Origin: Jiangella asiatica
GTDB taxonomy: Bacteria; Actinomycetota; Actinomycetes; Jiangellales; Jiangellaceae
DNA length: 64,000 nucleotides
NCBI RefSeq assembly: GCF_004349065.1
Contig: NZ_SMKZ01000023.1
Location: forward strand, 33,722 to 97,721
Reading direction: 5' to 3'
This document shows positions 8,889 to 18,487 of the stretch, piece by piece. Position 1 is the first letter of the stretch; each line of letters starts with the position of its first letter. A program made the position numbers and the translations under genes. Under the pieces are notes generated by a model. It made no database searches. It was not told the origin of the DNA and worked only from the letters and a program-made list of their open reading frames with translations.

Positions 8889-9811
8889 GGCATCACCGGC
8901 TGGGCGCGCCGGGGGTCGTTGGCGTCGAGGTCGGCGAGGAACATGCGCTGGGTCATGTGCCAGTCCTCGGGGTTGCGGGCGATGCCGGACTCGAAGGCGT
9001 CGGCGATGCGCTGGGTCATGGTGGCCAGCCGGTCGCCGCGCTCCTCCGGCACCCCGATCTGCTCGTGGAACGTGACGACCAGGCCATGGTTGGGCTCGCG
9101 GCCCTCGTAGGCGAGCGTCGCGGGGATCAGGGCGGCGCCGGTGCGCATCGCGAGCATGGCGCTGCCGGCGGGCATCCGGGTGGGCTCGCCGAACAGCGTG
9201 ACCGGGATGCCGCGCCGGGACAGGTCGCGCTCGGCCGGCAGGCACACCAGGCCGCCGCGGCGCAGGTGGTCGGCGAGCTCGCCCATGACGGCGTCGCCGC
9301 CGAGCGGATGGACGGTCATACCGAGGGCCTCGCGGTAGGTGACGAAGCGCTCGTAGAGCTTCTCCGGGCGCAGCCGCTCGGCGACCGTCGCCAGCGGCGC
9401 ACCGGTCAGGCAGGCCCAGGCGCCGGCCCAGTCCCAGTTGCCCATGTGCGGCAGCGCGACGACGACGCCCCGTCCGGCGTCCAGTGCGGCCCGGAAGCGG
9501 TCCTCGTTGACGGTGCGGACGCGCTGGATGATGCGCTCGTGGCTCCACTCCGACATCCGGAACGCGTCGCACCAGTACCGCATGTACGAGCGCGCGCCGA
9601 GCCGGGTGAGCTCGCGCAGCTCGTCGGGGTCGAACTTGCCCACCCGCGCGAGATTCAGCTCCAGCCGCTGTACCGACGGGCTGCGGCGGCGCCAGGACAG
9701 GTCGGCGATGGCTTTGAACGTCCGGTACGCCGTCCTTTCGGGCATGTTCTGCACTGCCGTCCAGCCGGAGCTGTACAGCCACAGCTGCCGCTGTTCACTG
9801 AACGTGCTCAC
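8885..9811 (-). CDS. patA: Phosphatidylinositol mannoside acyltransferase
   Basis: A 308-residue protein of the HtrB/LpxL-like lysophospholipid acyltransferase family. The H-x4-D catalytic motif is seen in LPHMGNWDWAG. In mycobacteria the corresponding enzyme (PatA, Rv2611c) acylates the mannose of PIM1/PIM2 at the membrane. GTG 9811 (VSTFSEQRQLW) is chosen because it overlaps the pgsA stop by 4 bases (GTGA). The stop overlaps pimA by 4 bases. The function assignment rests on the motif plus the conserved neighbours. Confidence 0.9.
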   Translation of the reverse strand: MSTFSEQRQLWLYSSGWTAVQNMPERTAYRTFKAIADLSWRRRSPSVQRLELNLARVGKFDPDELRELTRLGARSYMRYWCDAFRMSEWSHERIIQRVRTVNEDRFRAALDAGRGVVVALPHMGNWDWAGAWACLTGAPLATVAERLRPEKLYERFVTYREALGMTVHPLGGDAVMGELADHLRRGGLVCLPAERDLSRRGIPVTLFGEPTRMPAGSAMLAMRTGAALIPATLAYEGREPNHGLVVTFHEQIGVPEERGDRLATMTQRIADAFESGIARNPEDWHMTQRMFLADLDANDPRRAQPVMP

Positions 9812-10419
9812 TCCCGTGCCGCCTGCCGCCTGACCTCGCGAACGCGGTGCCACACGGTCCACGCGCTCGCTGCCGCCAACAGCCAGAGTAGGACCTCCAG
9901 CACGGCGATCGGCAGGTCGAACAGACCGACGAGCCCGGTGATGACGAGGATGGCGACGAGCCGGTCGGCGCGCTCGGCGATGCCGCCTCCCGCCTGGTAG
10001 CCGAGACTCTCCGCACGTGCCTTGGCGTAGGACACGACGGCGCCCAGGGTCAGGCAGGTGATCAGCAGCGCCGTCATCCTCAGGTTGTCGCCGCGACCGG
10101 CGAACCACATGGCCAGGCCGCCGAAGATGGCGGCGTCGCCGAAGCGGTCGAGGGTCGAGTCCAGGAACGCGCCCCAGCCGCTCTTGCGGCCGGACAGCCT
10201 GGCCATGATGCCGTCGATGTTGTCGAAGAAGACGAAGGCGGTGATGAACAGCGTCCCCCACAGGAACTCCCCGCGCGGGTAGAACGCGACGGCGCCGGTG
10301 ACCACGCCGAGCGTGCCGATCACCGTCACCGCGTCGGGTCCCAGGCCCAGTCGCAGGAGGCCGCGCGCGGCCGGCGTGAGGATGCGGGTCGAGTAGACCC
10401 GCGTGTACTTGTCGAGCAT
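9808..10419 (-). CDS. pgsA: CDP-alcohol phosphatidyltransferase (phosphatidylinositol phosphate synthase type)
   Basis: An integral membrane enzyme of about 203 residues. It carries the complete CDP-alcohol phosphotransferase signature between residues 66 and 91 (DNIDGIMAR, then G and two further Asp residues in GAFLDSTLD). In this cluster the family member joins CDP-diacylglycerol to inositol phosphate. Several membrane helices follow. ATG 10419 (MLDKYTRVY) is chosen because it matches the usual N-terminus. The frame is open to 10635, which would add 72 residues with no conserved features. Confidence 0.92.
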   Translation of the reverse strand: MLDKYTRVYSTRILTPAARGLLRLGLGPDAVTVIGTLGVVTGAVAFYPRGEFLWGTLFITAFVFFDNIDGIMARLSGRKSGWGAFLDSTLDRFGDAAIFGGLAMWFAGRGDNLRMTALLITCLTLGAVVSYAKARAESLGYQAGGGIAERADRLVAILVITGLVGLFDLPIAVLEVLLWLLAAASAWTVWHRVREVRRQAARE

Positions 10420-10625
10420 CGCCCGTCCGTTCGACTCCGAAGTGTCCACGACCGGCTGGCTGAAACAAGCAGCACCCGGCGCCGCCATGCTACTGATGTT
10501 GTTGCCAAGGGCCTTGCGCATCCACGCTTCGCGCACCAAAGTGGCCATCACCACATCACCCAACGCGGCGGCGCGACGAGGCGCTGGAACCGCCGGCGTC
10601 GCCTGCTGAGGCAGGAGGCTGGCGC
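10420..10625. other. Intergenic region between divergent pgsA and fusA2-like genes
   Basis: About 206 bases between two divergently read genes, so it must carry the promoters for both. No clear operator or strong hairpin was recognised by eye. Confidence 0.5.
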
Positions 10626-12761
10626 ATGGCAACACGACACCAGACAGGAGATGTCACCGAGACCGGCGGCGCACCCCCGGCCGACGGGGTCGACGTCCGC
10701 AATGTCGTCCTTGTCGGCCACACCGGCGCGGGCAAGACCACACTCGTCGAGGCCCTTCTCGTCGCGTCCGGGACGATCCACCGGGCCGGACGCGTCGAGG
10801 ACGGCAGCACGGTGTGCGACCACGACGACGCCGAGATCCGCCAGCAGCGCTCGGTGGCGCTGGCGCTCGCACCGCTGATGCACCAGCAGGTCAAGATCAA
10901 CCTGCTGGACACGCCCGGCTACGCGGACTTCGTCGGCGACCTGCGGGCCGGGCTGCGCGCCGCGGACTGCGCGCTGTTCGTCGTCTCGACCGCCGAGCCG
11001 ATCGACGGCACCACCCGCATGCTGTGGGCCGAGTGCGAGGCCGTCGGCATGCCGCGCGCCGTCGTGCTCACCAAGCTCGACCACCCGCGCTCGGACTACG
11101 CCGGCACGCTCGCGGCCTGCCGCGACGGGTTCGGCGACAATGTACTGCCGCTCTACCTCCCGACCGGCGCCGACGGGCTGATCGGCATGCTCAGCGGCCG
11201 GGTGTTCGAGTACGCCGGCGGCACCAGGTCCGAACGCGACCCGTCCGAGGACGAAGCCGCCAGCCTCGACACCGCCCGCGGCGAGCTGATCGAAGGGATC
11301 ATCGAGGAGTCCGAGGACGAGACGCTCATGGACCGCTACCTGGCCGGCGAGGACATCGAGATGAAGGTGCTCGTCGACGACCTCGAGCGGGCGGTCGCGC
11401 GCGGCTCCTTCCACCCCGTCATCCCGGTCTGCTCGGCCACCGGTGTCGGCATGCAAGAGCTGCTGGAGGTCATGGCCGGCGCCTTCCCCTCCCCCGCCGA
11501 GCACCCGATGCCCGAGGTGACGACCCTGGACGGAGACAGCCGGCGCGTCCTGCCCGCGGATCCCGGCGGGCCGTTGCTGGCCGAGGTGGTCAAGACGACC
11601 TCGGACCCCTACGTCGGCCGGGTCAGCCTGGTGCGGGTCTTCTCCGGCACCCTGCGCCCGGACGCGACGGTACATGTCTCCGGCCACTTCCTCGCCGACC
11701 GCGGGCACGAGGAGCACGACGAGGACGAGCGCGTCGGTGCGCTCTCCTGCCCGCTCGGCAAGACCCTGCGGCCGGTGGCCGAGGCGCACGCGGGCGACCT
11801 GGTCGCCGTCGCCAAACTGTCCCGGGCCGAGACCGGCGACACGCTGTCGGACAGGGACGACCCCCTGCTGATGCGGCCGTGGTCCATGCCGGAGCCCTTG
11901 CTGCCGGTGGCCATCGTGGCGCGGGCCAAGGCCGACGACGACAAGCTTGCGCAGGGCCTGGCCCGGCTCGTGGCCGAGGATCCGACGCTGCGGGTGGAGA
12001 ACAACCCCGAGACCCACCAGCTGGTGCTGTGGACCATGGGTGAGGCCCACGCCGACCTGCTGCTGGACCGGCTGTCCTCGCGGTACGGCGTCCACGTCGA
12101 CCAGGTCGGCCTGCGGGTACCGCTACGCGAGACGCTCGCCGGCAGGTCCAGCGCCCGGGGCCGCCACGTCAAGCAGACCGGCGGGCACGGCCAGTACGCC
12201 GTCTGCGAGATCGAGGTCGAACCGCTGCCCGAGGGCATGGGCTTCGAGTTCGTCGACAAGGTGGTCGGCGGCGCGGTGCCGCGGCAGTTCATCCCCTCCG
12301 TCGAGAAGGGCGTTCGGGCCCAGATGGAGCGCGGGACCACCGCCGCGGCCTACCCCATGGTCGACATCAAGGTCACGCTGTACGACGGCAAGGCGCACAG
12401 CGTCGACTCCTCCGACATGGCCTTCCAGACCGCCGGCGGCCTGGCGCTGAAGGAGGCCGCCGCCGCGGCCGGCGTCAACCTGCTGGAGCCGGTCGACGAA
12501 ATCTCGGTCATGGTCCCCGACGACTACGTCGGCACGGTCATGGGCGACCTCGCCGGCCGCCGCGGCCGCGTGCTCGGAACCGAGGCGGTCGGGTCCGGCC
12601 GGACGGTGGTGCGCGCCGAGGTGCCCCAGACCGAGATCGTCCGGTACGCCATCGACCTGCGTGCCATGAGCCACGGCACCGGCACGTTCACCCGCAGCTA
12701 CGCCCGGTACGAGCCGATGCCGCAGAACGTCGCCGCGAAGATCACCGCGGGCTCCGGCTAG
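10626..12761 (+). CDS. fusA2: Elongation factor G-like GTPase (EF-G2 type)
   Basis: A 711-residue protein of the EF-G fold. The P-loop GHTGAGKT is at residues 31-38, DTPG at 95-98, and the fourth G motif is TKLD (149-152) rather than NKLD. The domain IV/V region is recognisable (RGRHVKQTGGHGQYAV, FEFVDKVVGGAVPRQFIPSVEKG, LAGRRGRVLG). This is the actinobacterial second EF-G group (like mycobacterial FusA2), which is not known to replace EF-G in translocation. It is the only plus-strand gene in the housekeeping block and sits where pgsA normally meets the HIT gene. Confidence 0.9.
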   Translation: MATRHQTGDVTETGGAPPADGVDVRNVVLVGHTGAGKTTLVEALLVASGTIHRAGRVEDGSTVCDHDDAEIRQQRSVALALAPLMHQQVKINLLDTPGYADFVGDLRAGLRAADCALFVVSTAEPIDGTTRMLWAECEAVGMPRAVVLTKLDHPRSDYAGTLAACRDGFGDNVLPLYLPTGADGLIGMLSGRVFEYAGGTRSERDPSEDEAASLDTARGELIEGIIEESEDETLMDRYLAGEDIEMKVLVDDLERAVARGSFHPVIPVCSATGVGMQELLEVMAGAFPSPAEHPMPEVTTLDGDSRRVLPADPGGPLLAEVVKTTSDPYVGRVSLVRVFSGTLRPDATVHVSGHFLADRGHEEHDEDERVGALSCPLGKTLRPVAEAHAGDLVAVAKLSRAETGDTLSDRDDPLLMRPWSMPEPLLPVAIVARAKADDDKLAQGLARLVAEDPTLRVENNPETHQLVLWTMGEAHADLLLDRLSSRYGVHVDQVGLRVPLRETLAGRSSARGRHVKQTGGHGQYAVCEIEVEPLPEGMGFEFVDKVVGGAVPRQFIPSVEKGVRAQMERGTTAAAYPMVDIKVTLYDGKAHSVDSSDMAFQTAGGLALKEAAAAAGVNLLEPVDEISVMVPDDYVGTVMGDLAGRRGRVLGTEAVGSGRTVVRAEVPQTEIVRYAIDLRAMSHGTGTFTRSYARYEPMPQNVAAKITAGSG

Positions 12762-12771
12762 GCCGTCACGT

Positions 12772-12826
12772 GTGCCGATCGGCACGTTCGGGGCGAAGGC
12801 GATCGGTCATCCGTGCTGATCGGCAC
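12772..12826. repeat. Pair of near-identical palindromes (GTGCYGATCGGCAC)
   Basis: GTGCCGATCGGCAC at 12772-12785 is a perfect 14-base palindrome. GTGCTGATCGGCAC at 12813-12826 is the same with one change. The centres are 41 bases apart, close to four helical turns. They lie between the EF-G2 stop and vapB, so they could be a two-site operator for vapBC or a terminator structure. Confidence 0.45.
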
Positions 12827-12843
12827 CCGGCACGGGCCGTTGA

Positions 12844-12878
12844 TACCTCTACACCATGAGCGGTACCCTTACACCATG
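12844..12878 (+). promoter_or_regulatory. Direct repeat and leaderless promoter of vapB
   Basis: TACC-YY-TACACCATG occurs twice (12844-12858 and 12864-12878), 20 bases apart, and the second copy ends in the vapB start codon. TACCCT at 12864-12869 is a plausible -10 hexamer placed 6 bases before ATG. No Shine-Dalgarno sequence is present, which predicts a leaderless mRNA. Confidence 0.5.
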
Positions 12879-13148
12879 GCGTTGAACATCAAGGATCCCA
12901 TGACGGAACGGCTCGCCGCGGAGTTGGCCGAGCTGACGCAGGACACCAAGACCGGCGCCATCCGAAGTGCACTGGAAGAGCGGCTCGAGCGGGTGGTCGC
13001 GGCACAGGCGGCCGCCGGCCGTCGGCAGCGCCTGGAGCGGTTCCTGGTCGATGAGGTGTGGCCGCAGGTCCCAGTCGAGTTCCGTGGCCATGCCCCCTCC
13101 AAGGACGAGCGTGAGGAGATCCTCGGCATCGGGGCGGAGGGCGCGTGA
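12876..13148 (+). CDS. VapB-type antitoxin
   Basis: A 90-residue protein starting MALNIKDPMTERLAAELAEL, the common N-terminus of Rv0623-like VapB transcription-factor antitoxins; the start at 12876 was chosen for this reason. The N-terminal part should bind operator DNA and the C-terminal tail (WPQVPVEFRGHAPSKDEREEILG) should wrap the toxin. The stop overlaps the toxin GTG by 4 bases, so the two are coupled. The direct repeat upstream is the likely autoregulation site. Confidence 0.88.
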   Translation: MALNIKDPMTERLAAELAELTQDTKTGAIRSALEERLERVVAAQAAAGRRQRLERFLVDEVWPQVPVEFRGHAPSKDEREEILGIGAEGA

Positions 13149-13534
13149 TCGTCGACAGCTCGGCCGTCGTGTCGATCCTGTTCGACGAGCCCGATCGTGA
13201 GGTGCTGCTGGGGCACCTCGCTGACGCGGCGGAGGTAGGTATCGGCGTCCCGACGCTCGTCGAGACCGGCATCGTCCTCTCGGCGCGACTGGGACCGGCC
13301 GGGGCGAGTCTTCTCGGGCGATTCGTCACCGAAGCCGGGCTGCGGCCCATCGCCGTCACCGACGCACACTGGCCGGTGGCCGTCGGCGCGTACCTCAGGT
13401 ACGGCAAGGGCCGGCATCCGGCGGCACTGAACTTCGGGGACTGTCTCACATACGCGGTGGCCGCAGTGAGCGGTCGGCCGTTGCTCTGCGTGGGCGACGA
13501 CTTCCCACGGACCGACCTGGCGCTGGTGACCTGA
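13145..13534 (+). CDS. VapC-type PIN-domain ribonuclease toxin
   Basis: A 129-residue PIN-domain protein. The acidic active-site residues are visible: Asp4 (MIVDSSAVV), Glu40 (TLVE), Asp99 (NFGDCLTYA) and Asp118/119 (GDDF). VapC toxins cut tRNA or rRNA when released from VapB. It starts with GTG, overlapping vapB by 4 bases. All key residues are present, so the pair appears functional. It converges on the HIT gene with an 8-base gap. Confidence 0.92.
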   Translation: MIVDSSAVVSILFDEPDREVLLGHLADAAEVGIGVPTLVETGIVLSARLGPAGASLLGRFVTEAGLRPIAVTDAHWPVAVGAYLRYGKGRHPAALNFGDCLTYAVAAVSGRPLLCVGDDFPRTDLALVT

Positions 13535-13542
13535 ACCTTCGC

Positions 13543-14058
13543 TCAGTGGGGCCAGGCGGCGGCGATCAGTGCGCGGGTGTCGGCCAGCAGCTGCGGCATG
13601 ATCTTGGTGTTGTCGAGCACCGTCATGAAGTTCGCGTCACCGCTCCAGCGCGGCACGACGTGCTGGTGCAGGTGGGCGGCGAGCGACCCGCCGGCCACGC
13701 CACCGAGGTTGAGGCCGACGTTGAAGCCGTGCGGAGCGGAGGTCGCCTTCACCGCCCGGACCGCGTCCTGCGTCATCGTCGTCAGCTCGTGCGACTCCTC
13801 GTCGGTGAGCGCCTCCAGGTCGGCGACGTGGCGGTACGGCACCACCATGAGGTGCCCGGGGTTGTAGGGGTGCAGGTTGAGCACCGCGTACGCCGTGCTG
13901 CCACGGGCCAGGATCAGCCCGTCCTCGTCCGACTTCGCCGGGATCTCGCACAAGGGACATGCGTCGTCGCGACCATTCCCCCGGGCGCTCGGCTCGCCGG
14001 TGATGTACGCCATCCGGTACGGCGTCCACAGCCGCTCCAGGCGGTCGGCCTCGGGCAC
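13543..14058 (-). CDS. HIT-domain nucleotide hydrolase/phosphorylase (Ap4A phosphorylase-like)
   Basis: A 171-residue histidine-triad protein with HLHQH at residues 129-133 and an N-terminal CPLC (34-37), which may bind zinc. The mycobacterial counterpart next to thrS (Rv2613c) is an Ap4A phosphorylase, so that activity is likely for this gene. Normally it is directly followed by pgsA; here vapBC and the EF-G2 gene intervene. Confidence 0.9.
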   Translation of the reverse strand: MPEADRLERLWTPYRMAYITGEPSARGNGRDDACPLCEIPAKSDEDGLILARGSTAYAVLNLHPYNPGHLMVVPYRHVADLEALTDEESHELTTMTQDAVRAVKATSAPHGFNVGLNLGGVAGGSLAAHLHQHVVPRWSGDANFMTVLDNTKIMPQLLADTRALIAAAWPH

Positions 14059-14064
14059 CGCTCC

Positions 14065-14220
14065 TCATCCCCCAATCAGGGCCTTGACGGCTTCGTTGCC
14101 TGGAACCACGTGTCGGAGACCGGCGACGTCTCCGAACGCCCTATCCGCTGACGTGGGTTTCCTGTGCGGATGCTCCGCGCCCACCGCGTAGACGAGCACC
14201 GTCGTGTCGCCGACGATCAC
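14065..14220 (-). pseudogene. VapC (PIN) toxin remnant with internal deletion
   Basis: A 51-residue frame from GTG 14220. Its first ~20 residues (VIVGDTTVLVYAVGAEHPHR) are a PIN-toxin N-terminus with the catalytic Asp5. The rest (SADRAFGDVAGLRHV) looks like a PIN C-terminus. The ~80 middle residues, including the other acidic active-site positions, are missing, so the toxin cannot be active. The GTG overlaps the stop of a short upstream frame by 4 bases, as in a normal vapBC pair. Confidence 0.65.
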
Positions 14221-14294
14221 CCGCGTCGGCCGCGCAGCTCGTCCAGCAACCCGTCCACGTCGAGGAGGATCCGCAGGCGATGGGTCATGGACAT
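14217..14294 (-). pseudogene. Truncated VapB-like antitoxin remnant
   Basis: A 25-residue frame (begins MSMTHRLRILLDVDGLL, with a second ATG at 14288). It overlaps the toxin remnant by GTGA. The start resembles ribbon-helix-helix antitoxins but the frame stops far too early. It is called only because of its coupling to the PIN remnant. Confidence 0.4.
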
Positions 14295-14339
14295 ACACAT
14301 ACATTAGCGTGTGCATCCTCTGACCTGCATGTTCAGCAC

Positions 14340-16313
<1,974 letters not shown>

Positions 16314-16369
16314 GACTACTCCTCGATGATGTCTTCGGTGTTGGTGGTGAACGCGCCCGATGGTACCCG

Positions 16370-17236
16370 CTACAGCCGGGCCACGATCGCGCCAGCCAGC
16401 CGTTCGGCGGCGCCGTCGCCGTGCGCCAGGAAGAGGCTCGGCTCGGTCAGCTCCACTTCGAGGACCACCGGCATTCCCGTGGGGCCAGGTATGACGTCGA
16501 CTCGGGAGTACAGGAGCTCGTGGTGGTCGCCGGGGATGACGTCGAGGGCCGCCCGCGCCAGCTCGCGCTCGGCCTGCGACGGCTGCCGCGGGTCGATCTG
16601 CTCGGCGCGGAACAGCTCGCCGTCCTCGCCCTCGTGCGGGCCCTCGAGCATGGGGCCCTTGCGGATGGCGTGGCTGTATGCGCCGCCCAGGTGCAGCAGC
16701 GCGGTCTCGCCGGCGGTGTCGACGGCGCTGAGGTACGGCTGCACCATGACGGTGGCCCCGCGGGCCAGCAGCCGCGTGGCCAACGCCTCGGCCAGCTCGC
16801 GCTCGGAGGCGTCGGCGAGCCGGTAGCGCCCGGTGTCGAGCGACCCCGCGCTGACCGCCGGCTTGAGCACGTACTCCCCCGTCGCCGGCAAGGTGACGGC
16901 GTCGCCCGGCTCCAGCCAGTCGGTGGGCACGACCGGCAGCCCCGCGGCGGCGAGGTCGCGCAGGTAGCGCTTGTCGGTGTTCCACTCGACCAGCTCGGCC
17001 GGGTTCGCCAGCCGCGGCACCGCCCGCGCCCACGCCAGGAACTCCTCGCGCCGCCGCGCGTAGTCCCACGGGTTGCGCAGCACCACCAGGTCGAAGCCGG
17101 CCCAGTCGATGGCGGGGTCGTCCCACACCACGGGGACGGCCTCGACGCCTCGGGCGGCCAGCGGCGGCAGCACCAGCTGGTCGTCGGGGTCGAGGTCAGG
17201 CAGTTCGGTACAGGTGACCAGCGCGACTCGCGGCAT
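16370..17236 (-). CDS. ATP-grasp domain protein (DcsG/RimK-like fold)
   Basis: A 288-residue protein. [15 protein letters not shown] resembles the RSTWDYxxR motif of a family that includes DcsG of cycloserine synthesis. Later segments ([37 protein letters not shown] and the metal-site [14 protein letters not shown]) fit ATP-grasp ligases, which form an acyl-phosphate and then a C-N or C-S bond. No biosynthetic partners lie nearby and the substrate is unknown. It follows the thrS start in head-to-tail order on the minus strand. Confidence 0.7.
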   Translation of the reverse strand: MPRVALVTCTELPDLDPDDQLVLPPLAARGVEAVPVVWDDPAIDWAGFDLVVLRNPWDYARRREEFLAWARAVPRLANPAELVEWNTDKRYLRDLAAAGLPVVPTDWLEPGDAVTLPATGEYVLKPAVSAGSLDTGRYRLADASERELAEALATRLLARGATVMVQPYLSAVDTAGETALLHLGGAYSHAIRKGPMLEGPHEGEDGELFRAEQIDPRQPSQAERELARAALDVIPGDHHELLYSRVDVIPGPTGMPVVLEVELTEPSLFLAHGDGAAERLAGAIVARL

Positions 17237-17322
17237 CGCGGTGTTCCTCCCGGAGGGCGGTGAAAGACAGCCCCGACGATACCGGTCGTTGCTGACACGC
17301 CCGCGGTTCGTAGACTCCCGGC

Positions 17323-17823
17323 GTGATCCTGACGGTGGTCGGCTTCGTGCTGTTCCTGGGCGGTTCCATCGCCGTCGGCATCGTCGCCGGGTCCTACGCC
17401 GACAGCTCCGGGCTGCTGGACATCGAGCCGGCCTGGGCGCCGCCGGTCTTCATCGGCGGGCTGGCCGTCGGGATGGTCCCCGGCCTCACCCTCATCGCGG
17501 CGAACAACCGGTCGGCCCGGTCGGTGCGGAAGGTCATCCTCACCGCCATCGGCGCGACGGCGCTCGGCGCGGTGCTGTACGTGCTGGTGGTCGGCGGGCT
17601 GATCCGGCTGCTCGGCCTGACGCTGCCGAACGGGCTCACGATGTTGCTGGCGGTGGTCCTCTCGATCGTCGGCCTGCCGGTGGTCGGGCCGCTCACCTAC
17701 TACCTGCTGGGTGGCCGGAGGGCCCGTGACCTGCCCGGCGGCCGCCCGGTGCCGCGCGCCATCCACAACATCCGCCGCCGCGACGCACGGTCCCGTTCGA
17801 AGGGATCACCCGGGCCCTCATAG
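17323..17823 (+). CDS. Hypothetical integral membrane protein
   Basis: A 166-residue protein with four predicted membrane segments (about residues 3-23, 41-59, 72-95 and 103-128) and a basic cytoplasmic tail (RRARDLPGG...RRRDARSRSK). No family was recognised. The GTG start at 17323 begins directly with the first helix; no good ribosome site is visible, so the start is tentative. Confidence 0.6.
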   Translation: MILTVVGFVLFLGGSIAVGIVAGSYADSSGLLDIEPAWAPPVFIGGLAVGMVPGLTLIAANNRSARSVRKVILTAIGATALGAVLYVLVVGGLIRLLGLTLPNGLTMLLAVVLSIVGLPVVGPLTYYLLGGRRARDLPGGRPVPRAIHNIRRRDARSRSKGSPGPS

Positions 17824-17987
17824 TGCCCGCGTTCGATGTGGTCCGACCGTTGGCCTCGGTGAGCATCTACTCGGCGGTCCTGGTCCAGACGAACGCGTGG
17901 CAGCGCTCGACACTGGCCGACCGTGTGGCTCCAACCTGGGATGGAGATCGACGACCCGGGTACCCCTACGTCGTCGAAGAAGGAGTG

Positions 17988-18206
17988 ATGGAGATGGCGG
18001 AGCTCGAGAAGGGTGACAAGGTCACGTGGAGCAGCCACGGTGCCACGGCCGAGGGCACGGTGGAGCGCAAGATCACCGAAGACACCGAGGCCGGCGGCCG
18101 GACAGTCCGAGCAAGCAAGAACGATCCCCAGTACCTGGTCCGGAGTGAGAAGAGCGGTGGCACGGCCGTCCACAAGCCGTCGGCGCTGAAGAAGAAAAAG
18201 GAGTGA
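17988..18206 (+). CDS. HVA1/DUF2945 (Tudor-like) small protein
   Basis: A 72-residue protein starting MEMAELEKGDKVTWSSHG. The series KGDKVTW...GTVERKI...SKNDPQYLVRSEKSGGTAVHKPSALKK matches the hypervirulence-associated/DUF2945 family, a small Tudor-like barrel of unknown function. ATG 17988 is chosen because AAGGAG lies 5-10 bases before it; the longer upstream frame has no family similarity. It is followed at once by a broken frame with its own ribosome site. Confidence 0.8.
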   Translation: MEMAELEKGDKVTWSSHGATAEGTVERKITEDTEAGGRTVRASKNDPQYLVRSEKSGGTAVHKPSALKKKKE

Positions 18207-18210
18207 CGTC

Positions 18211-18360
18211 GTGGCCACCGACGAGATCGATTAGGTCTGGGACGACTGGCTCCAGACCCCGAAAGCGGTCGCCGGGTCGAACCGACCCGGCGAGGGAGTT
18301 CACGTCCATCCAGGCGGTGACCTTGCAGTGCCCGACCCACTCGAGCACAGCTGGATGCCG
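18211..18360 (+). pseudogene. Degenerate gene after DUF2945, possibly DUF3140
   Basis: An AAAAGGAG ribosome site precedes GTG 18211, but the frame reads VATDEID and then a TAG stop, followed in the same frame by VWDDWLQTPKAVAGSN. EID-x-W-D-D and W-L-x-T-P resemble what I remember of DUF3140 proteins, which often follow DUF2945 genes. If so, the middle was deleted and a stop introduced. The rest of 18207-18487 has no other recognisable gene. Confidence 0.35.
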
Positions 18361-18487
18361 GCCGGTTCATCGACTACCACCGGTCCTCGTGCTGACCATA
18401 CGACCAGGCCACTGTGCGCCGGCTCGCCACCTGCTTCGATACCGCGGTGTTCCCGCCTGCCCAGACGTGGCTGGGCGGGCATGACCT

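Noticed and set aside
16370..17236. Cycloserine-type biosynthetic locus
   Set aside because: The ATP-grasp protein resembles DcsG in one motif, but no other biosynthesis genes are near.
18207..18487. An intact hypothetical gene on the plus strand
   Set aside because: The longest frame has no family resemblance. The better reading is a broken gene with a TAG stop eight codons in.
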